Source: Paenibacillus faecis (GTDB taxonomy: Bacteria > Bacillota > Bacilli > Paenibacillales > Paenibacillaceae). Taken from it: a DNA stretch of 64,000 nt. Of this stretch, positions 1-8,982 are shown piece by piece. A program made the position numbers and the translations under genes. A model generated the notes under the pieces. That model had not been told where the DNA came from and did no database searches. It worked only from the letters and a program-made list of their open reading frames with translations. The stretch covers positions 1-64,000 of the forward strand of contig NZ_VSDO01000007.1 in assembly GCF_008084145.1 (NCBI RefSeq), given 5' to 3'. Every line of letters starts with the position of its first letter. Within the stretch, counting starts at the first letter, position 1.

Positions 1-59
1 CCTCCAGCGCCGATGGTACTTGGACCGAAGGGTCCTGGGAGAGTAGGACGCCGCCAAGC
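1..59 (+). rRNA. rrf: 5S ribosomal RNA, 3' end (partial)
   Basis: The window opens inside a 5S rRNA. The sequence carries the conserved loop with GGGTCCTGGGAGAGTAGGAC and ends in the CGCCGCCAAGC closing strand typical of Bacillales 5S rRNA. The 5' half lies outside the window. A strong terminator follows within 10 nt, so this is the end of an rRNA operon, consistent with an rrn operon placed upstream of ctsR in several Bacillales. Confidence 0.93.
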
Positions 60-66
60 AACTGAG

Positions 67-105
67 AAAGAGCACTACCGTATGATGCGGTAGCGCTCTT
101 TTTCT
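67..105 (+). terminator. rRNA operon terminator
   Basis: A 14-bp stem (AAAGAGCACTACCG, 67-80, with its partner 88-101, one A-C mismatch), a 7-nt loop and a run of T residues follow the 5S rRNA. This is a standard intrinsic terminator ending the rRNA operon. Confidence 0.9.
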
Positions 106-134
106 ATGCTCACAGAAGTATGCTCTATAAAATA

Positions 135-313
135 CCTGCAAATCTGCAGGAATTTCCGAGCGTTTCAGCCTCGAAAAGTGAAAAAGATGCAAAAGTGCAG
201 GAATTTTCGGCCCGTCCGCCCGAATGGAGCCCCTGCAGCAAAAAAGCCTGCAGATTTGCAGGAATTTCGCTTAGCAGGGGCTATCTCCCCAAAATTTCCT
301 GCATATTTGCAGG
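135..313. repeat. cluster of short palindromic repeats (CCTGCA-N4-TGCAGG family)
   Basis: Three copies of a 16-nt palindrome, CCTGCA (or a near variant) - 4 nt - TGCAGG, lie at 135-150, 247-262 and 298-313, and a truncated copy lies at 188-201. Each is followed by GAATTT, GAATTTT or GAATTC. The same unit recurs at 60755-60880. The stretch 106-401 has no credible gene: its open frames are made of these repeats and have no ribosome binding site. Confidence 0.8.
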
Positions 314-401
314 AATTCACATTTTACAGGAAGTTCTATATAACAGAGTGAGGACGAATAAGCTACTTTTACGGGGCATCCAAACACCGAATCGTTCCCT
401 C

Positions 402-429
402 TTGGCAAATCGGGAAAATGTGTTATAAT
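402..429 (+). promoter_or_regulatory. SigA promoter of the ctsR operon
   Basis: TTGGCA at 402-407 (one mismatch to TTGACA), a 16-nt spacer and a perfect TATAAT at 424-429. Transcription would start near 436, inside the CtsR operator, leaving a leader of about 155 nt before ctsR. Confidence 0.8.
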
Positions 430-437
430 GAATTTAA

Positions 438-454
438 AGTCAAAGAAAGTCAAA
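438..454 (+). promoter_or_regulatory. CtsR operator
   Basis: Two direct AGTCAAA heptads at 438-444 and 448-454, separated by GAA, fit the CtsR consensus RGTCAAA-NAN-RGTCAAA exactly. A further partial half-site (AGTCAA) follows at 454-459. The operator covers the expected transcription start of the ctsR promoter, so CtsR bound here should block initiation. This points to classical negative autoregulation of the class III heat-shock genes. Confidence 0.9.
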
Positions 455-591
455 GTCAACATATCATGACCATCCCATATTCAAACCGTCGCATACGGTT
501 AATACTATTCATACATGTGAAGCATAGTCACTGCGGATCCTGTTAACGGTGGCGCGGTATGTTGCAACGATTAAGTAATGGAGGATGGGTG

Positions 592-1050
592 ATGCGCAAT
601 ATCTCCGACATTATCGAGAAATACCTTAAGAGCATTTTGCATGAAAGCCCTGAAGGGGCGATAGAAATACAGCGTAACGAACTCGCCGAGCAATTTTCCT
701 GCGTTCCTTCCCAAATTAATTACGTTATTAGTACGCGCTTTACGTTGGAAAAGGGGTATTTGGTGGAGAGCAAGCGTGGCGGAGGCGGGTACGTTCGCAT
801 CAGGCGAATCGAATTGCCGGGTGCCAATAGCCTGCATACGTACCTCCATCAGATGATAAGTGACGAAATCGGCCAGACTGCTGCTGAAGGACTTATTTAT
901 CAACTGGAGGAGGCTCGTTTTCTAAGTAGGAGGGAAGCGGCGCTGATGAGGGCGGCGATTTCCAGGGAAGCGCTGATGGTGAAGCTGCCTTACCGGGATC
1001 AGATCCGCGCCAGAATTATGAAGGCGATGCTGATTTCCTTACTCGGCTAA
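592..1050 (+). CDS. ctsR: transcriptional repressor CtsR
   Basis: CtsR represses class III heat-shock genes (clpC operon, clpP, clpE) by binding direct heptad repeats. The 152-residue product matches the usual family length. It starts MRNISDIIEKYLK and carries a winged helix-turn-helix at about residues 25-70; the glycine-rich wing loop RGGGG (62-66) is the heat-sensing tip in the family. I chose ATG 592 because GGAGG lies at 580-584. An upstream in-frame ATG at 559 lacks a ribosome binding site and would add 11 non-family residues. It is the first gene of ctsR-mcsA-mcsB-clpC and is preceded by its own operator. Confidence 0.96.
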   Translation: MRNISDIIEKYLKSILHESPEGAIEIQRNELAEQFSCVPSQINYVISTRFTLEKGYLVESKRGGGGYVRIRRIELPGANSLHTYLHQMISDEIGQTAAEGLIYQLEEARFLSRREAALMRAAISREALMVKLPYRDQIRARIMKAMLISLLG

Positions 1051-1101
1051 TGACAGCAAGCGACGAAACCAAGGCAATCCATTGTTGGAGGAGGGACAAC
1101 T

Positions 1102-1626
1102 ATGCAATGCCAAGAATGCGGTAAACGCCCTGCTACACTACATTTTACAAAAATCGTCAACGGCGAGAAGACCGAGTTTCACATCTGTGAGGCATGTGCG
1201 CGGGAGAAGGGAGAGATGATCCCGGGTACGAGCGGAGGCTTCTCGATCCATAACCTGCTCTCGGGATTAATGGATTTCCATCCTGGCATCCCCGGAGCCG
1301 CAGCGGCGGCGAAACCGAAAGAGAGTATCCGTTGTGAGGAATGCGGCCTGACGTATTCTCAGTTCAGTAAAATCGGGCGGTTTGGCTGCAGCTCCTGCTA
1401 TAAATATTTTAACGACCGTCTGGATCCTCTGTTCAAAAGAGTGCACGGCAACACGGTCCATGTCGGGAAAGTGCCGAAACGGGCCGGAGGCCACATCCAA
1501 GTGAAGCGGAAGCTGGATGACCTTCGACGCGAGCTGCAATATCGGATTTTGCAGGAGGAGTTCGAAGAAGCGGCCGCGCTTCGGGATCAAATTCGCGAGC
1601 TAGAGAAGCAAATTTCCGCAGAGTAG
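1102..1626 (+). CDS. mcsA: McsA, activator of protein arginine kinase McsB
   Basis: McsA is the zinc-binding partner that activates McsB and helps mark CtsR and misfolded proteins. Paired CXXC motifs are visible at C3/C6, C29/C32, C78/C81 and C96/C99. A UVR-type coiled helical segment lies at about 141-174, the same kind of module found in the ClpC middle domain and UvrB. Length (174 residues) is normal. A GGAGGAGGG ribosome binding site precedes ATG 1102, and mcsB begins 12 nt after the stop, consistent with coupled translation of the two partners. Confidence 0.95.
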   Translation: MQCQECGKRPATLHFTKIVNGEKTEFHICEACAREKGEMIPGTSGGFSIHNLLSGLMDFHPGIPGAAAAAKPKESIRCEECGLTYSQFSKIGRFGCSSCYKYFNDRLDPLFKRVHGNTVHVGKVPKRAGGHIQVKRKLDDLRRELQYRILQEEFEEAAALRDQIRELEKQISAE

Positions 1627-1638
1627 GAGGAGTGCAGA

Positions 1639-2697
1639 ATGCCTAATATTCGTTTTACACAGCAACCGTTAAGCGAATGGATGAGCCGGGGCGGCAAGGA
1701 ATCGGAGATCGTGATCAGTACCCGCGTGCGCATCGCCCGCAACCTGATTCATCATCCTTTTCCGATGCTGGCGACCAACCAGCAATCCGAAGAGGTGCTC
1801 AGACTGCTGCAGGGCGCATTAAGCGACGAGCGTCTGCTGGGCTACGGCAAGCTGCATCCGGTGCTGCTGGCGGATTTGGATGAGCTCGACAAGAAAATTC
1901 TGGTGGAGAAGCATCTGATCAGTCCGAACCTGGCGGGGGAATCCCGGAAAGGGGCCGCCTTCATCAGCGAGGATGAGAGCTTGAGCATTATGGTCAATGA
2001 AGAGGATCATTTGCGAATTCAGTGCCTGTATCCGGGACTTCAAGTTCAGGAGGCTTGGGAAAAAGCTACCGCGATCGACGATATTTTCGAGGATCATGTC
2101 GATTATGCGTTCGACGCCAACCGGGGCTTTTTGACCAGTTGTCCGACCAATGTAGGGACGGGGCTTCGGGCTTCGGTCATGATGCACCTGCCCGCTCTGG
2201 TGCTGACGCAGCAGATCAACCGGATTCTCTCCGCCGTGTCTCAAGTGGGATTGACGGTGCGGGGGATTTACGGTGAAGGCAGCGAAGCGATGGGCAACTT
2301 GTTTCAAATCTCAAATCAGATTACACTAGGACAAAGCGAGGCGGAAATTATTGAGAATTTGTATGGCGTGGTCCTGCAAATTATCGAACATGAGAAGAAC
2401 GCCCGCAACAAGCTGCTTACCGAATCCCGGCTGCGGATGACCGACCGGGTGATGCGATCGTACGGGATATTGTCCTATGCGTCGATCATGGATTCAAAGG
2501 AAGCGGCACAGCGGCTGTCGGATGTTCGGCTTGGGGTGGATCTCGGGTTAATAGATAACGTGCCTCCCCAAGTGCTCAATGAACTTAACGTCATGACCCA
2601 GCCCGGCTTTTTGCAAAAGATGTTCGGCGAGAACCTTTCGCCTGGGGAGCGGGATATGTACCGCGCCAAGCTGATTCGCGAGAAAGTGGGTAAATAA
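1639..2697 (+). CDS. mcsB: protein arginine kinase McsB
   Basis: McsB phosphorylates arginine residues on damaged proteins and CtsR, targeting them to ClpCP. The 352-residue protein has the phosphagen kinase fold signatures: STRVRIARN at 27-35 (nucleotide phosphate contacts) and SCPTNVGTGLR at 167-177 with the catalytic-site cysteine C168. Near the C terminus RDMYRA fits the RDXXRA pocket that binds phosphoarginine in the family. It sits between its activator mcsA and the unfoldase gene clpC. A ribosome binding site (GGAGGAG) overlaps the mcsA stop region. Confidence 0.96.
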   Translation: MPNIRFTQQPLSEWMSRGGKESEIVISTRVRIARNLIHHPFPMLATNQQSEEVLRLLQGALSDERLLGYGKLHPVLLADLDELDKKILVEKHLISPNLAGESRKGAAFISEDESLSIMVNEEDHLRIQCLYPGLQVQEAWEKATAIDDIFEDHVDYAFDANRGFLTSCPTNVGTGLRASVMMHLPALVLTQQINRILSAVSQVGLTVRGIYGEGSEAMGNLFQISNQITLGQSEAEIIENLYGVVLQIIEHEKNARNKLLTESRLRMTDRVMRSYGILSYASIMDSKEAAQRLSDVRLGVDLGLIDNVPPQVLNELNVMTQPGFLQKMFGENLSPGERDMYRAKLIREKVGK

Positions 2698-2732
2698 CGG
2701 AAGCGGACTTAATTTATGGAGGTGCAGAAGAC

Positions 2733-5177
2733 ATGATGTTTGGAAGATTTACGGAGCGTGCCCAGAAAGTACTGGCCTTGGCTCAAGAAGAAGCCGTTAG
2801 ATTGGGGCACAACAATATCGGAACGGAACATATTTTGCTCGGTCTCATTCGGGAAGGCGAAGGGATTGCCGCTAAAGCGCTGATCGGTTTGGGATTGGGC
2901 CTGGAAAAAATCCAGGACGAAGTGGAAACGCTGATCGGCCGCGGCCAGGAGCAGCCTTCCAATATCGCTTATACGCCCCGTGCCAAGAAAGTCATCGAAT
3001 TGTCGATGGATGAAGCCCGGAAGTTGGGTCATACCTATGTCGGCACCGAGCATATCCTGCTTGGCCTGATCCGGGAAGGCGAAGGCGTCGCTGCCCGTGT
3101 GCTGAACAACCTCGGCATCAGCCTGAACAAGGCGCGCCAGCAAGTGCTCCAACTGCTCGGCAGCAGTGAAGCCGTCTCGAGCCACCATGGGGCGCCCGCC
3201 AATGTGAACACACCGACCCTGGACAGCCTGGCCCGCGACTTGACTGCCTCGGCCAAGGAAGGCAATCTGGATCCGGTAATCGGACGCAGCAAGGAAATCG
3301 AACGGGTCATCCAGGTGCTCAGCCGCCGGACGAAGAACAATCCGGTGCTGATCGGGGAACCGGGCGTCGGGAAAACCGCGATCGCCGAAGGGCTGGCCCA
3401 GAAGATCATCAACAACGAAATTCCGGAGACGCTGCGGGATAAACGAGTCATGACGCTGGATATGGGTTCGGTGGTAGCCGGAACGAAATACCGCGGTGAA
3501 TTCGAAGACCGTTTGAAGAAAATCATGGATGAAATCCGCCAAGCGGGGAACATCATCCTTTTCATCGACGAGCTGCACACCTTGATCGGTGCCGGCGGCG
3601 CGGAAGGCGCGATCGACGCCTCCAACATTCTGAAGCCGGCTTTGGCCCGCGGTGAGCTTCAGTGCATCGGGGCGACGACTCTGGACGAATACCGGAAGTA
3701 CATCGAGAAGGATGCCGCACTGGAACGCCGCTTCCAGCCGATTACGGTTGACCAGCCGTCGGTGGACGAAGCGATCCAAATCCTGCACGGGCTGCGCGAC
3801 CGCTACGAAGCGCATCACCGGGTGAAGATCACCGACGAGGCGATTGAGCAGGCGGTGAAGCTGTCGGACCGCTACATTCAGGACCGGTTCCTGCCGGATA
3901 AAGCGATCGACCTGATCGACGAGGCGGGCTCCAAAGTAAGGCTGAACTCTTACACGGTACCGCCGAATCTGAAGCAACTGGAGAGCCGCCTGGAGGATAT
4001 CCGCAAAGAGAAGGATGCCGCGGTGCAAAGCCAGGAATTCGAAAAAGCGGCCGCCCTGCGCGACACGGAGCAAAAGATCCGCGAAGAGCTGGACGTCACC
4101 AAGAACCAGTGGAAAGAAAAACAGGGCCGGACCGACTCGGAAGTAACGCCGGAGGATATCGCCCAGGTCGTTGCGAGCTGGACGGGAATCCCGGTGAGCA
4201 AGCTGAAGGAAGAAGAGACCGAACGCCTGCTGAATATGGAGCAAATTCTGCATGAGCGCGTCATCGGCCAAGATGAAGCCGTCAAGGCGGTCAGCCGGGC
4301 GATTCGCCGGGCGCGTGCCGGCCTTAAGGATCCGAAGCGGCCGATGGGCTCGTTCATCTTCCTTGGACCAACCGGGGTAGGTAAGACGGAGTTGGCCCGC
4401 GCCCTCGCCGAATCGATGTTCGGCGACGAGAACGCCGTGATTCGCATCGACATGTCGGAATACATGGAGAAGCATTCCACGGCCCGGCTCGTCGGCGCGC
4501 CTCCGGGATACGTGGGGTATGAGGAAGGCGGCCAACTGACCGAGAAAGTACGCCGCAAACCTTACTCCGTCGTGCTCCTCGACGAAATTGAAAAGGCGCA
4601 TCCGGAAGTGTTCAACATCCTTCTGCAAGTGTTGGAGGACGGCCGTTTGACCGACTCCAAAGGCAGGGTCGTCGACTTCCGCAATACGCTGATCATCCTG
4701 ACCTCCAACGTGGGGGCCGACGCGATCAAGCGGAATACGCGGCTCGGCTTTACCGCCGTGGACGACGCCGGGGCGGATTACGACAACATGAAGGGCAAAG
4801 TGATGGAAGAACTGAAGAAGAGCTTCCGTCCGGAATTCCTCAACCGGATCGATGAAATCATCGTCTTCCACTCGCTCGAGGAAGCGCATATCGGTCAAAT
4901 CGTGACCCTCATGTCCGAGGAGCTTCGCAAGCGGCTGCGCGAGTACGATGTCGATTTCGAGCTGACCGACAAGGCTAAAGCCTTCCTGGCCAAAGAAGGA
5001 TTCGACCCGGCCTACGGGGCGCGTCCGCTCCGCCGGGCGATTCAGAAGCATATCGAGGACCGTTTGTCCGAGGAGCTGCTGACCGGCCACGTGAAGAAAG
5101 GCGATTCGCTCACAATCGACGAGCAGGATGGCTCGCTGACCGTGGAGAGAACCGGAACCTTTTCAAAGAACGCCTAA
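2733..5177 (+). CDS. clpC: ATP-dependent Clp protease ATP-binding subunit ClpC
   Basis: ClpC is the Hsp100 unfoldase that feeds substrates, including arginine-phosphorylated ones, into ClpP. The 814-residue protein has two Clp N-terminal repeats (about 1-145), AAA module 1 with Walker A GEPGVGKT at 208-215, a coiled-coil middle domain with a UVR-like segment around 411-458 that binds adaptors such as MecA and McsB, and AAA module 2 with GPTGVGKT at 545-552. The start MMFGRFTERAQKV matches the family start, with GGAGG about 10 nt upstream. It is the last gene of the CtsR-controlled operon; a terminator follows. Confidence 0.97.
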   Translation: MMFGRFTERAQKVLALAQEEAVRLGHNNIGTEHILLGLIREGEGIAAKALIGLGLGLEKIQDEVETLIGRGQEQPSNIAYTPRAKKVIELSMDEARKLGHTYVGTEHILLGLIREGEGVAARVLNNLGISLNKARQQVLQLLGSSEAVSSHHGAPANVNTPTLDSLARDLTASAKEGNLDPVIGRSKEIERVIQVLSRRTKNNPVLIGEPGVGKTAIAEGLAQKIINNEIPETLRDKRVMTLDMGSVVAGTKYRGEFEDRLKKIMDEIRQAGNIILFIDELHTLIGAGGAEGAIDASNILKPALARGELQCIGATTLDEYRKYIEKDAALERRFQPITVDQPSVDEAIQILHGLRDRYEAHHRVKITDEAIEQAVKLSDRYIQDRFLPDKAIDLIDEAGSKVRLNSYTVPPNLKQLESRLEDIRKEKDAAVQSQEFEKAAALRDTEQKIREELDVTKNQWKEKQGRTDSEVTPEDIAQVVASWTGIPVSKLKEEETERLLNMEQILHERVIGQDEAVKAVSRAIRRARAGLKDPKRPMGSFIFLGPTGVGKTELARALAESMFGDENAVIRIDMSEYMEKHSTARLVGAPPGYVGYEEGGQLTEKVRRKPYSVVLLDEIEKAHPEVFNILLQVLEDGRLTDSKGRVVDFRNTLIILTSNVGADAIKRNTRLGFTAVDDAGADYDNMKGKVMEELKKSFRPEFLNRIDEIIVFHSLEEAHIGQIVTLMSEELRKRLREYDVDFELTDKAKAFLAKEGFDPAYGARPLRRAIQKHIEDRLSEELLTGHVKKGDSLTIDEQDGSLTVERTGTFSKNA

Positions 5178-5202
5178 TGCCGCAAGGCTATAAAATTTGG
5201 AT

Positions 5203-5238
5203 ACGGACCTGCCATTGCCGCAGGTCCGTTTTTATTTT
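5203..5238 (+). terminator. terminator of the ctsR-clpC operon
   Basis: A perfect 10-bp stem ACGGACCTGC / GCAGGTCCGT (5203-5212 and 5220-5229) with a 7-nt loop and a T-rich tail lies 26 nt after the clpC stop. Confidence 0.92.
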
Positions 5239-5331
5239 CGAGCGATTTCAACACGGTTTTGCAGCAAACGCGGAGGAAAGGAAGCCTTTTTGACGAAATG
5301 GTATGATAGTGATCAAGGAGGCTTGTTTGTT

Positions 5332-6033
5332 GTGAGAGAAAAGATACTTTTGGTAGATGACGAGAAAGAGATTATCAAGCTAATGGAAATCTATATGCGG
5401 AACGAAGGCTATGAACTGCTGACGGCCTCGGACGGCCAGGAAGCGCTGGAACTGCTTCAGTCTCACGAGGTGGACCTGATCATCCTTGACGTGATGATGC
5501 CGAGACTAGACGGACTTGAAGCTTGCATGCGTATTCGCGAAGCGCGCGACACCCCGATCATCATGTTGTCGGCCAAGAGTCAGGATATGGATAAAATTGC
5601 CGGGCTCAGCATCGGGGCGGACGATTATGTCACCAAGCCGTTTAATCCGTTGGAGTTGATTGCCCGGGTGAAATCGCAGCTCAGGCGCTACAACCGATTT
5701 GCCAAACAAGCCTGGCCTCCGGCACAAGACGAGATTGTGATCGATGATCTGGTGATCAATACCGCCATGCACAAAGTAACGGTGGATCAGAAGGAAATCA
5801 AGTTGACGCCGCGGGAATTCGAGGTTCTGAAGCTGCTGGCCTCCAATCGGGGCATCGTGCTTAGCATGGACCGAATCTATGAGGAAGTATGGAAGGAACA
5901 ATATATGGAGTCAAAAAATACAGTCATGGTGCATATCCGCAGGCTGCGCGAAAAAATCGAACAGGATCCGCAGCATCCCCGATTCATCAAAACGATTTGG
6001 GGCATCGGTTACAAGATGGAAAACCTTGAGTAG
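5332..6033 (+). CDS. OmpR/PhoB-family response regulator
   Basis: DNA-binding response regulator of a two-component pair. The receiver domain shows the acidic pocket D9/D10, the phosphoacceptor D53 in LIILDVMM, and the switch lysine in the VTKPF motif. A C-terminal winged helix (PhoB type) spans about 135-230. I chose GTG 5332, with AAGGAGG at 5315-5321; translation read further upstream runs into the clpC terminator region and has no family homology. A TTG at 5323 is too close to the ribosome binding site. The kinase gene follows after 15 nt. The regulon is unknown; the receiver looks most like the VanR/PhoP branch, which is an impression and not a test. Confidence 0.9.
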   Translation: MREKILLVDDEKEIIKLMEIYMRNEGYELLTASDGQEALELLQSHEVDLIILDVMMPRLDGLEACMRIREARDTPIIMLSAKSQDMDKIAGLSIGADDYVTKPFNPLELIARVKSQLRRYNRFAKQAWPPAQDEIVIDDLVINTAMHKVTVDQKEIKLTPREFEVLKLLASNRGIVLSMDRIYEEVWKEQYMESKNTVMVHIRRLREKIEQDPQHPRFIKTIWGIGYKMENLE

Positions 6034-6048
6034 GCAGGGGTCCGGACG

Positions 6049-7287
6049 ATGAACATGAAACGCTTGATGTCGCTGCGTTTGAAGTTTTTGCTGGTTGCCG
6101 TGGGCAGTTTTTTGCTTACGGTGTCCACGCTGTTCATATGCCATCAATTGGCGGCGTACATTCTTGAACTGCCGGAGTCCCCGTTCGTTTCGCCATTCCG
6201 CTGGGCGATCCGTGAAGTGATCCGGCAAATCGGATCCGTGTCGGCCATGGCCATCGTAGGTATCGTGGTATTCGTTATGATCTATATGTGGTTAACGCGG
6301 GGAACGACCCGATATTTAAAGGAGCTTGACCAGACTTTAGTGGAAGTCGGCCTGGGCCGTTTCGATGTGCGAATCCCGGTGCGTACCTCCGATGAGTTGG
6401 GGAATATGGCAGAAAATTTGAACAGGGCGATGGAAGGGCTCCATTCGTCGCTGCGGGAAATAACTAGCGGGCTTGAGGAAATCGCCGAAGGGCGGCTGGA
6501 CCGAAAAATCCCCCTTCAGACCGGAGAGCTGGCCAGGGTTGCCGAGAGCATCAACCATATGGCGGATCGGCTCAACCGCTCCATCGAGGAGGAGCGTCTG
6601 GCGGAGCGATCCAAGAACGACCTGATCACGGGAGTTTCCCATGATCTTCGGACGCCTCTTACTTCAATCCTGGGATTTCTCAAAGCGATTGAAGAAGACC
6701 GCTACAAGGATGAGACCGAACTGCGTTACTATGTCAACATTGCCTATGAGAAATCGCTGGATCTTAAAAAGCTGATCGACCAGCTGTTCGAGTACACCCG
6801 GATCCGAAACGGGCTGCCGCTGAAGCTATCGGAGCTGGATCTGGTCGGGTTCATCTGCCAGCTTGCCGAAGAATTTGTACCCAGTCTGGAACAGGCGGGG
6901 ATGGTCTGCCGAGTTACGGTGGACCGGATGGAAGTGCCCATTCTGGCCGACGGCGATTTGCTGGTTCGTGCCTTCGAAAACCTGATGAGCAACGCCATTC
7001 AATACGGGGCCGAGGGAAAATACGTCGACGTTCAGGTCGATGCGGCGGAGGGATGGGCCAGCGTCAAGTTTACCAATTACGGGGAAGAGATCCCCTCCAG
7101 CAGCCTGCCTTTTCTGTTTGACCGCTTCTACCGCGTCGAAGGCTCACGCTCGAAATCGACGGGTGGAACGGGGCTGGGGCTGGCCATCGCCAAGAGCATC
7201 GTCGAAGTTCATGAAGGACAAATTTCGGTAACGAGCAACCCTCAACGCACCGTGTTCGAGGCACGTTTTCCCTTAGCCGGGGTGTAA
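6049..7287 (+). CDS. membrane sensor histidine kinase
   Basis: Sensor kinase partner of the preceding regulator. The 412 residues contain two transmembrane segments (about 11-31 and 62-82) with only a short extracytoplasmic loop of about 30 residues, a HAMP linker (about 84-135), a second HAMP-like repeat, the HisKA phosphoacceptor H198 in GVSHDLRTPLTS, and a HATPase_c domain with an N box (ENLMSNAIQYG) and G box (GGTGLGLAI). Such a short sensor loop fits kinases that sense envelope or membrane signals, possibly VanS-like or antibiotic-sensing; that role is inferred. It lies directly upstream of the MBOAT/DHHW acetylation genes. Confidence 0.9.
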   Translation: MNMKRLMSLRLKFLLVAVGSFLLTVSTLFICHQLAAYILELPESPFVSPFRWAIREVIRQIGSVSAMAIVGIVVFVMIYMWLTRGTTRYLKELDQTLVEVGLGRFDVRIPVRTSDELGNMAENLNRAMEGLHSSLREITSGLEEIAEGRLDRKIPLQTGELARVAESINHMADRLNRSIEEERLAERSKNDLITGVSHDLRTPLTSILGFLKAIEEDRYKDETELRYYVNIAYEKSLDLKKLIDQLFEYTRIRNGLPLKLSELDLVGFICQLAEEFVPSLEQAGMVCRVTVDRMEVPILADGDLLVRAFENLMSNAIQYGAEGKYVDVQVDAAEGWASVKFTNYGEEIPSSSLPFLFDRFYRVEGSRSKSTGGTGLGLAIAKSIVEVHEGQISVTSNPQRTVFEARFPLAGV

Positions 7288-7558
7288 TTTATGAAAAAAA
7301 AGCGTTCGGGGTGTTAGGAAAAGCGTTATAATAGAATGCGGTCACCGCAATCGTCAGGAATGCGAATTAGCGGGTTTGCTAACCTTTTAAGCAGCTTGTC
7401 CGTCTAATTCTATGGAGAGGGATAAAAGAAGATATCGCCGTTTTTTATATCACAAGCAAATTGTAAGAGTTTATTAAGATTTGCTGTAAAGAATGTTAAG
7501 CTTCCTCTTTTATACTTCTCCTCGGGTGTCTAAAGATAGAGGGGAGCTACGAAGTACT
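7288..7558. other. intergenic region between the kinase and MBOAT genes
   Basis: The 271-nt spacer contains a TATAAT at 7327-7332, but no convincing -35 at the right distance. It also has AT-rich stretches around 7440-7500 and no clear terminator after the kinase gene. A promoter for the MBOAT-DHHW pair is likely here but I cannot place it. An alternative sigma factor or a two-component target site is possible. Confidence 0.4.
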
Positions 7559-8968
7559 ATGGTTTTTTCAAGCTTGATTTTTTTGTATCTGTTCCTGCCA
7601 ATTCTATTGGCGGCTTACTTTATCTCCAAACATGCGGGATACCGGATTTGGGTATTGATTATATTCTCCTATGTTTTTTATGCGTGGGGAGAACCGCTTT
7701 GGGTCATTTTGCTGCTATTGGCCTCATTGATCGGGTACGTGTTTGCGCTCGGCATCGAGCGGACGAGAGGGACTTGGGCGTCCAAAGGGCTCTATGTCGC
7801 CTCTATCGTCGTGAACATAGGTTTGCTGGGATTTTTTAAATACGCCGGGTTCCTGGTTGATAACTTGAATCTGTTGCTGCCGGTGGACATTCCGGTTCCT
7901 GAAGTGAAGCTGCCGATCGGCATCTCCTTCTTTACCTTTGAATTGATTTGTTATTTGACCGACGTCTATAAAGGAACGATCAGCGCTCCACGATCGCCGA
8001 AAAAAGTGCTTTTTTATGTTTCCTTCTTTCCGCATCTGGTAGCCGGCCCGATTATTCGTTATACGGATATCGAAAAACAGATCGAGCGTCCGCAAGTCAC
8101 CCTGGCGGGATTCAGCGCGGGGATATCCCGTTTCATGGTGGGACTGGGGAAAAAGGTGCTGCTGGCCAATCTGCTTGGGGAGACGGCCGCGCAGCTGCTA
8201 ACCCCGAGTTCGGCGTCATCTTCCGTGCTGGGCATATGGTTCGGAATCATTCTTTTCGCCTTGCAGATTTATTTTGATTTCTCGGGCTATTCGGATATGG
8301 CGATCGGTCTGGGCAAAATGTTCGGCTTTAATCTGAGGGAAAATTTCAATTATCCCTATGTCTCCAAGTCCGCGGGGGAATTCTGGCGGCGCTGGAACAT
8401 GTCTTTGGGAGGATTTTTCCGCGATTATGTGTATATCCCGTTGGGCGGGAACCAGAGGTTTTATCTGCGCAACCTGTTTGTCGTATGGTTTCTGACCGGT
8501 TTCTGGCACGGGGCGAGCTGGAATTTTATCATTTGGGGACTTTATTTCGGGATGTTGATTTATATCGAGCGCCAATTTCTCGGAAAATGGCTGGCCCGCA
8601 TTCCTGCGTTTTTCTCCCATATTTATGCGGTCATCGTGATATTGGTGGGCTGGGTATGGTTTTATTTCACCGACCTTTCCCAGGGGATTCAGGCGCTTCT
8701 GACGATGTTCGGACTCAACCACCGGGATTTCGCCAATCTGGAGTTGGAATTTTATATCCGCGACAATCTGCTGCTGGTTCTCGCAGCAATCCTGCTTTCG
8801 ACGCCGTTGGTTGCACGGGGACTTGAAAAGCTGGCGGCCTCTTCCTCAAAACTCGGGAGGGGACTGGTCGTCGCCGGAAGCCAGGTGTTTAATGTGGCGG
8901 TTTTGATTCTCGCCACGATTTTACTTGTCGGAAGTTCGTATAATCCGTTTCTATACTACCGGTTTTGA
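7559..8968 (+). CDS. MBOAT-family O-acyltransferase (AlgI/PatB-like)
   Basis: Polytopic membrane-bound O-acyltransferase of 469 residues, the usual size for AlgI/PatA-type proteins that move acetyl groups across the membrane for O-acetylation of surface polysaccharide or peptidoglycan. The conserved catalytic histidine lies in the motif FWHGASWNF, and YFDFSGYSDMAIGLG is the typical upstream MBOAT motif. I chose ATG 7559 because the preceding in-frame codons are not hydrophobic and not family-like; GGGGAG lies at 7541-7546. The next gene (15 nt on) encodes the DHHW partner, so the pair probably forms one acetylation unit. The exact acceptor polymer is unknown. Confidence 0.9.
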   Translation: MVFSSLIFLYLFLPILLAAYFISKHAGYRIWVLIIFSYVFYAWGEPLWVILLLLASLIGYVFALGIERTRGTWASKGLYVASIVVNIGLLGFFKYAGFLVDNLNLLLPVDIPVPEVKLPIGISFFTFELICYLTDVYKGTISAPRSPKKVLFYVSFFPHLVAGPIIRYTDIEKQIERPQVTLAGFSAGISRFMVGLGKKVLLANLLGETAAQLLTPSSASSSVLGIWFGIILFALQIYFDFSGYSDMAIGLGKMFGFNLRENFNYPYVSKSAGEFWRRWNMSLGGFFRDYVYIPLGGNQRFYLRNLFVVWFLTGFWHGASWNFIIWGLYFGMLIYIERQFLGKWLARIPAFFSHIYAVIVILVGWVWFYFTDLSQGIQALLTMFGLNHRDFANLELEFYIRDNLLLVLAAILLSTPLVARGLEKLAASSSKLGRGLVVAGSQVFNVAVLILATILLVGSSYNPFLYYRF

Positions 8969-8982
8969 CGAGGAGGATCAGG

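Noticed and set aside
135..313. CRISPR array after the rRNA operon
   Set aside because: Repeats are 16 nt, irregularly spaced and degenerate, and no cas genes are near.
106..428. Open frames overlapping the palindromic repeats before ctsR
   Set aside because: They consist of the repeat units, have no ribosome binding site and no family character; similar frames appear over the second repeat cluster.
2709..5090. A 793-codon open frame on the minus strand opposite clpC
   Set aside because: It is the antisense shadow of a high-GC conserved gene with strong codon bias; clpC is clearly the real gene and the shadow lacks family signatures.
7327..7332. TATAAT before the MBOAT gene as a firm SigA promoter
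   Set aside because: No acceptable -35 hexamer or extended -10 lies at the proper distance.
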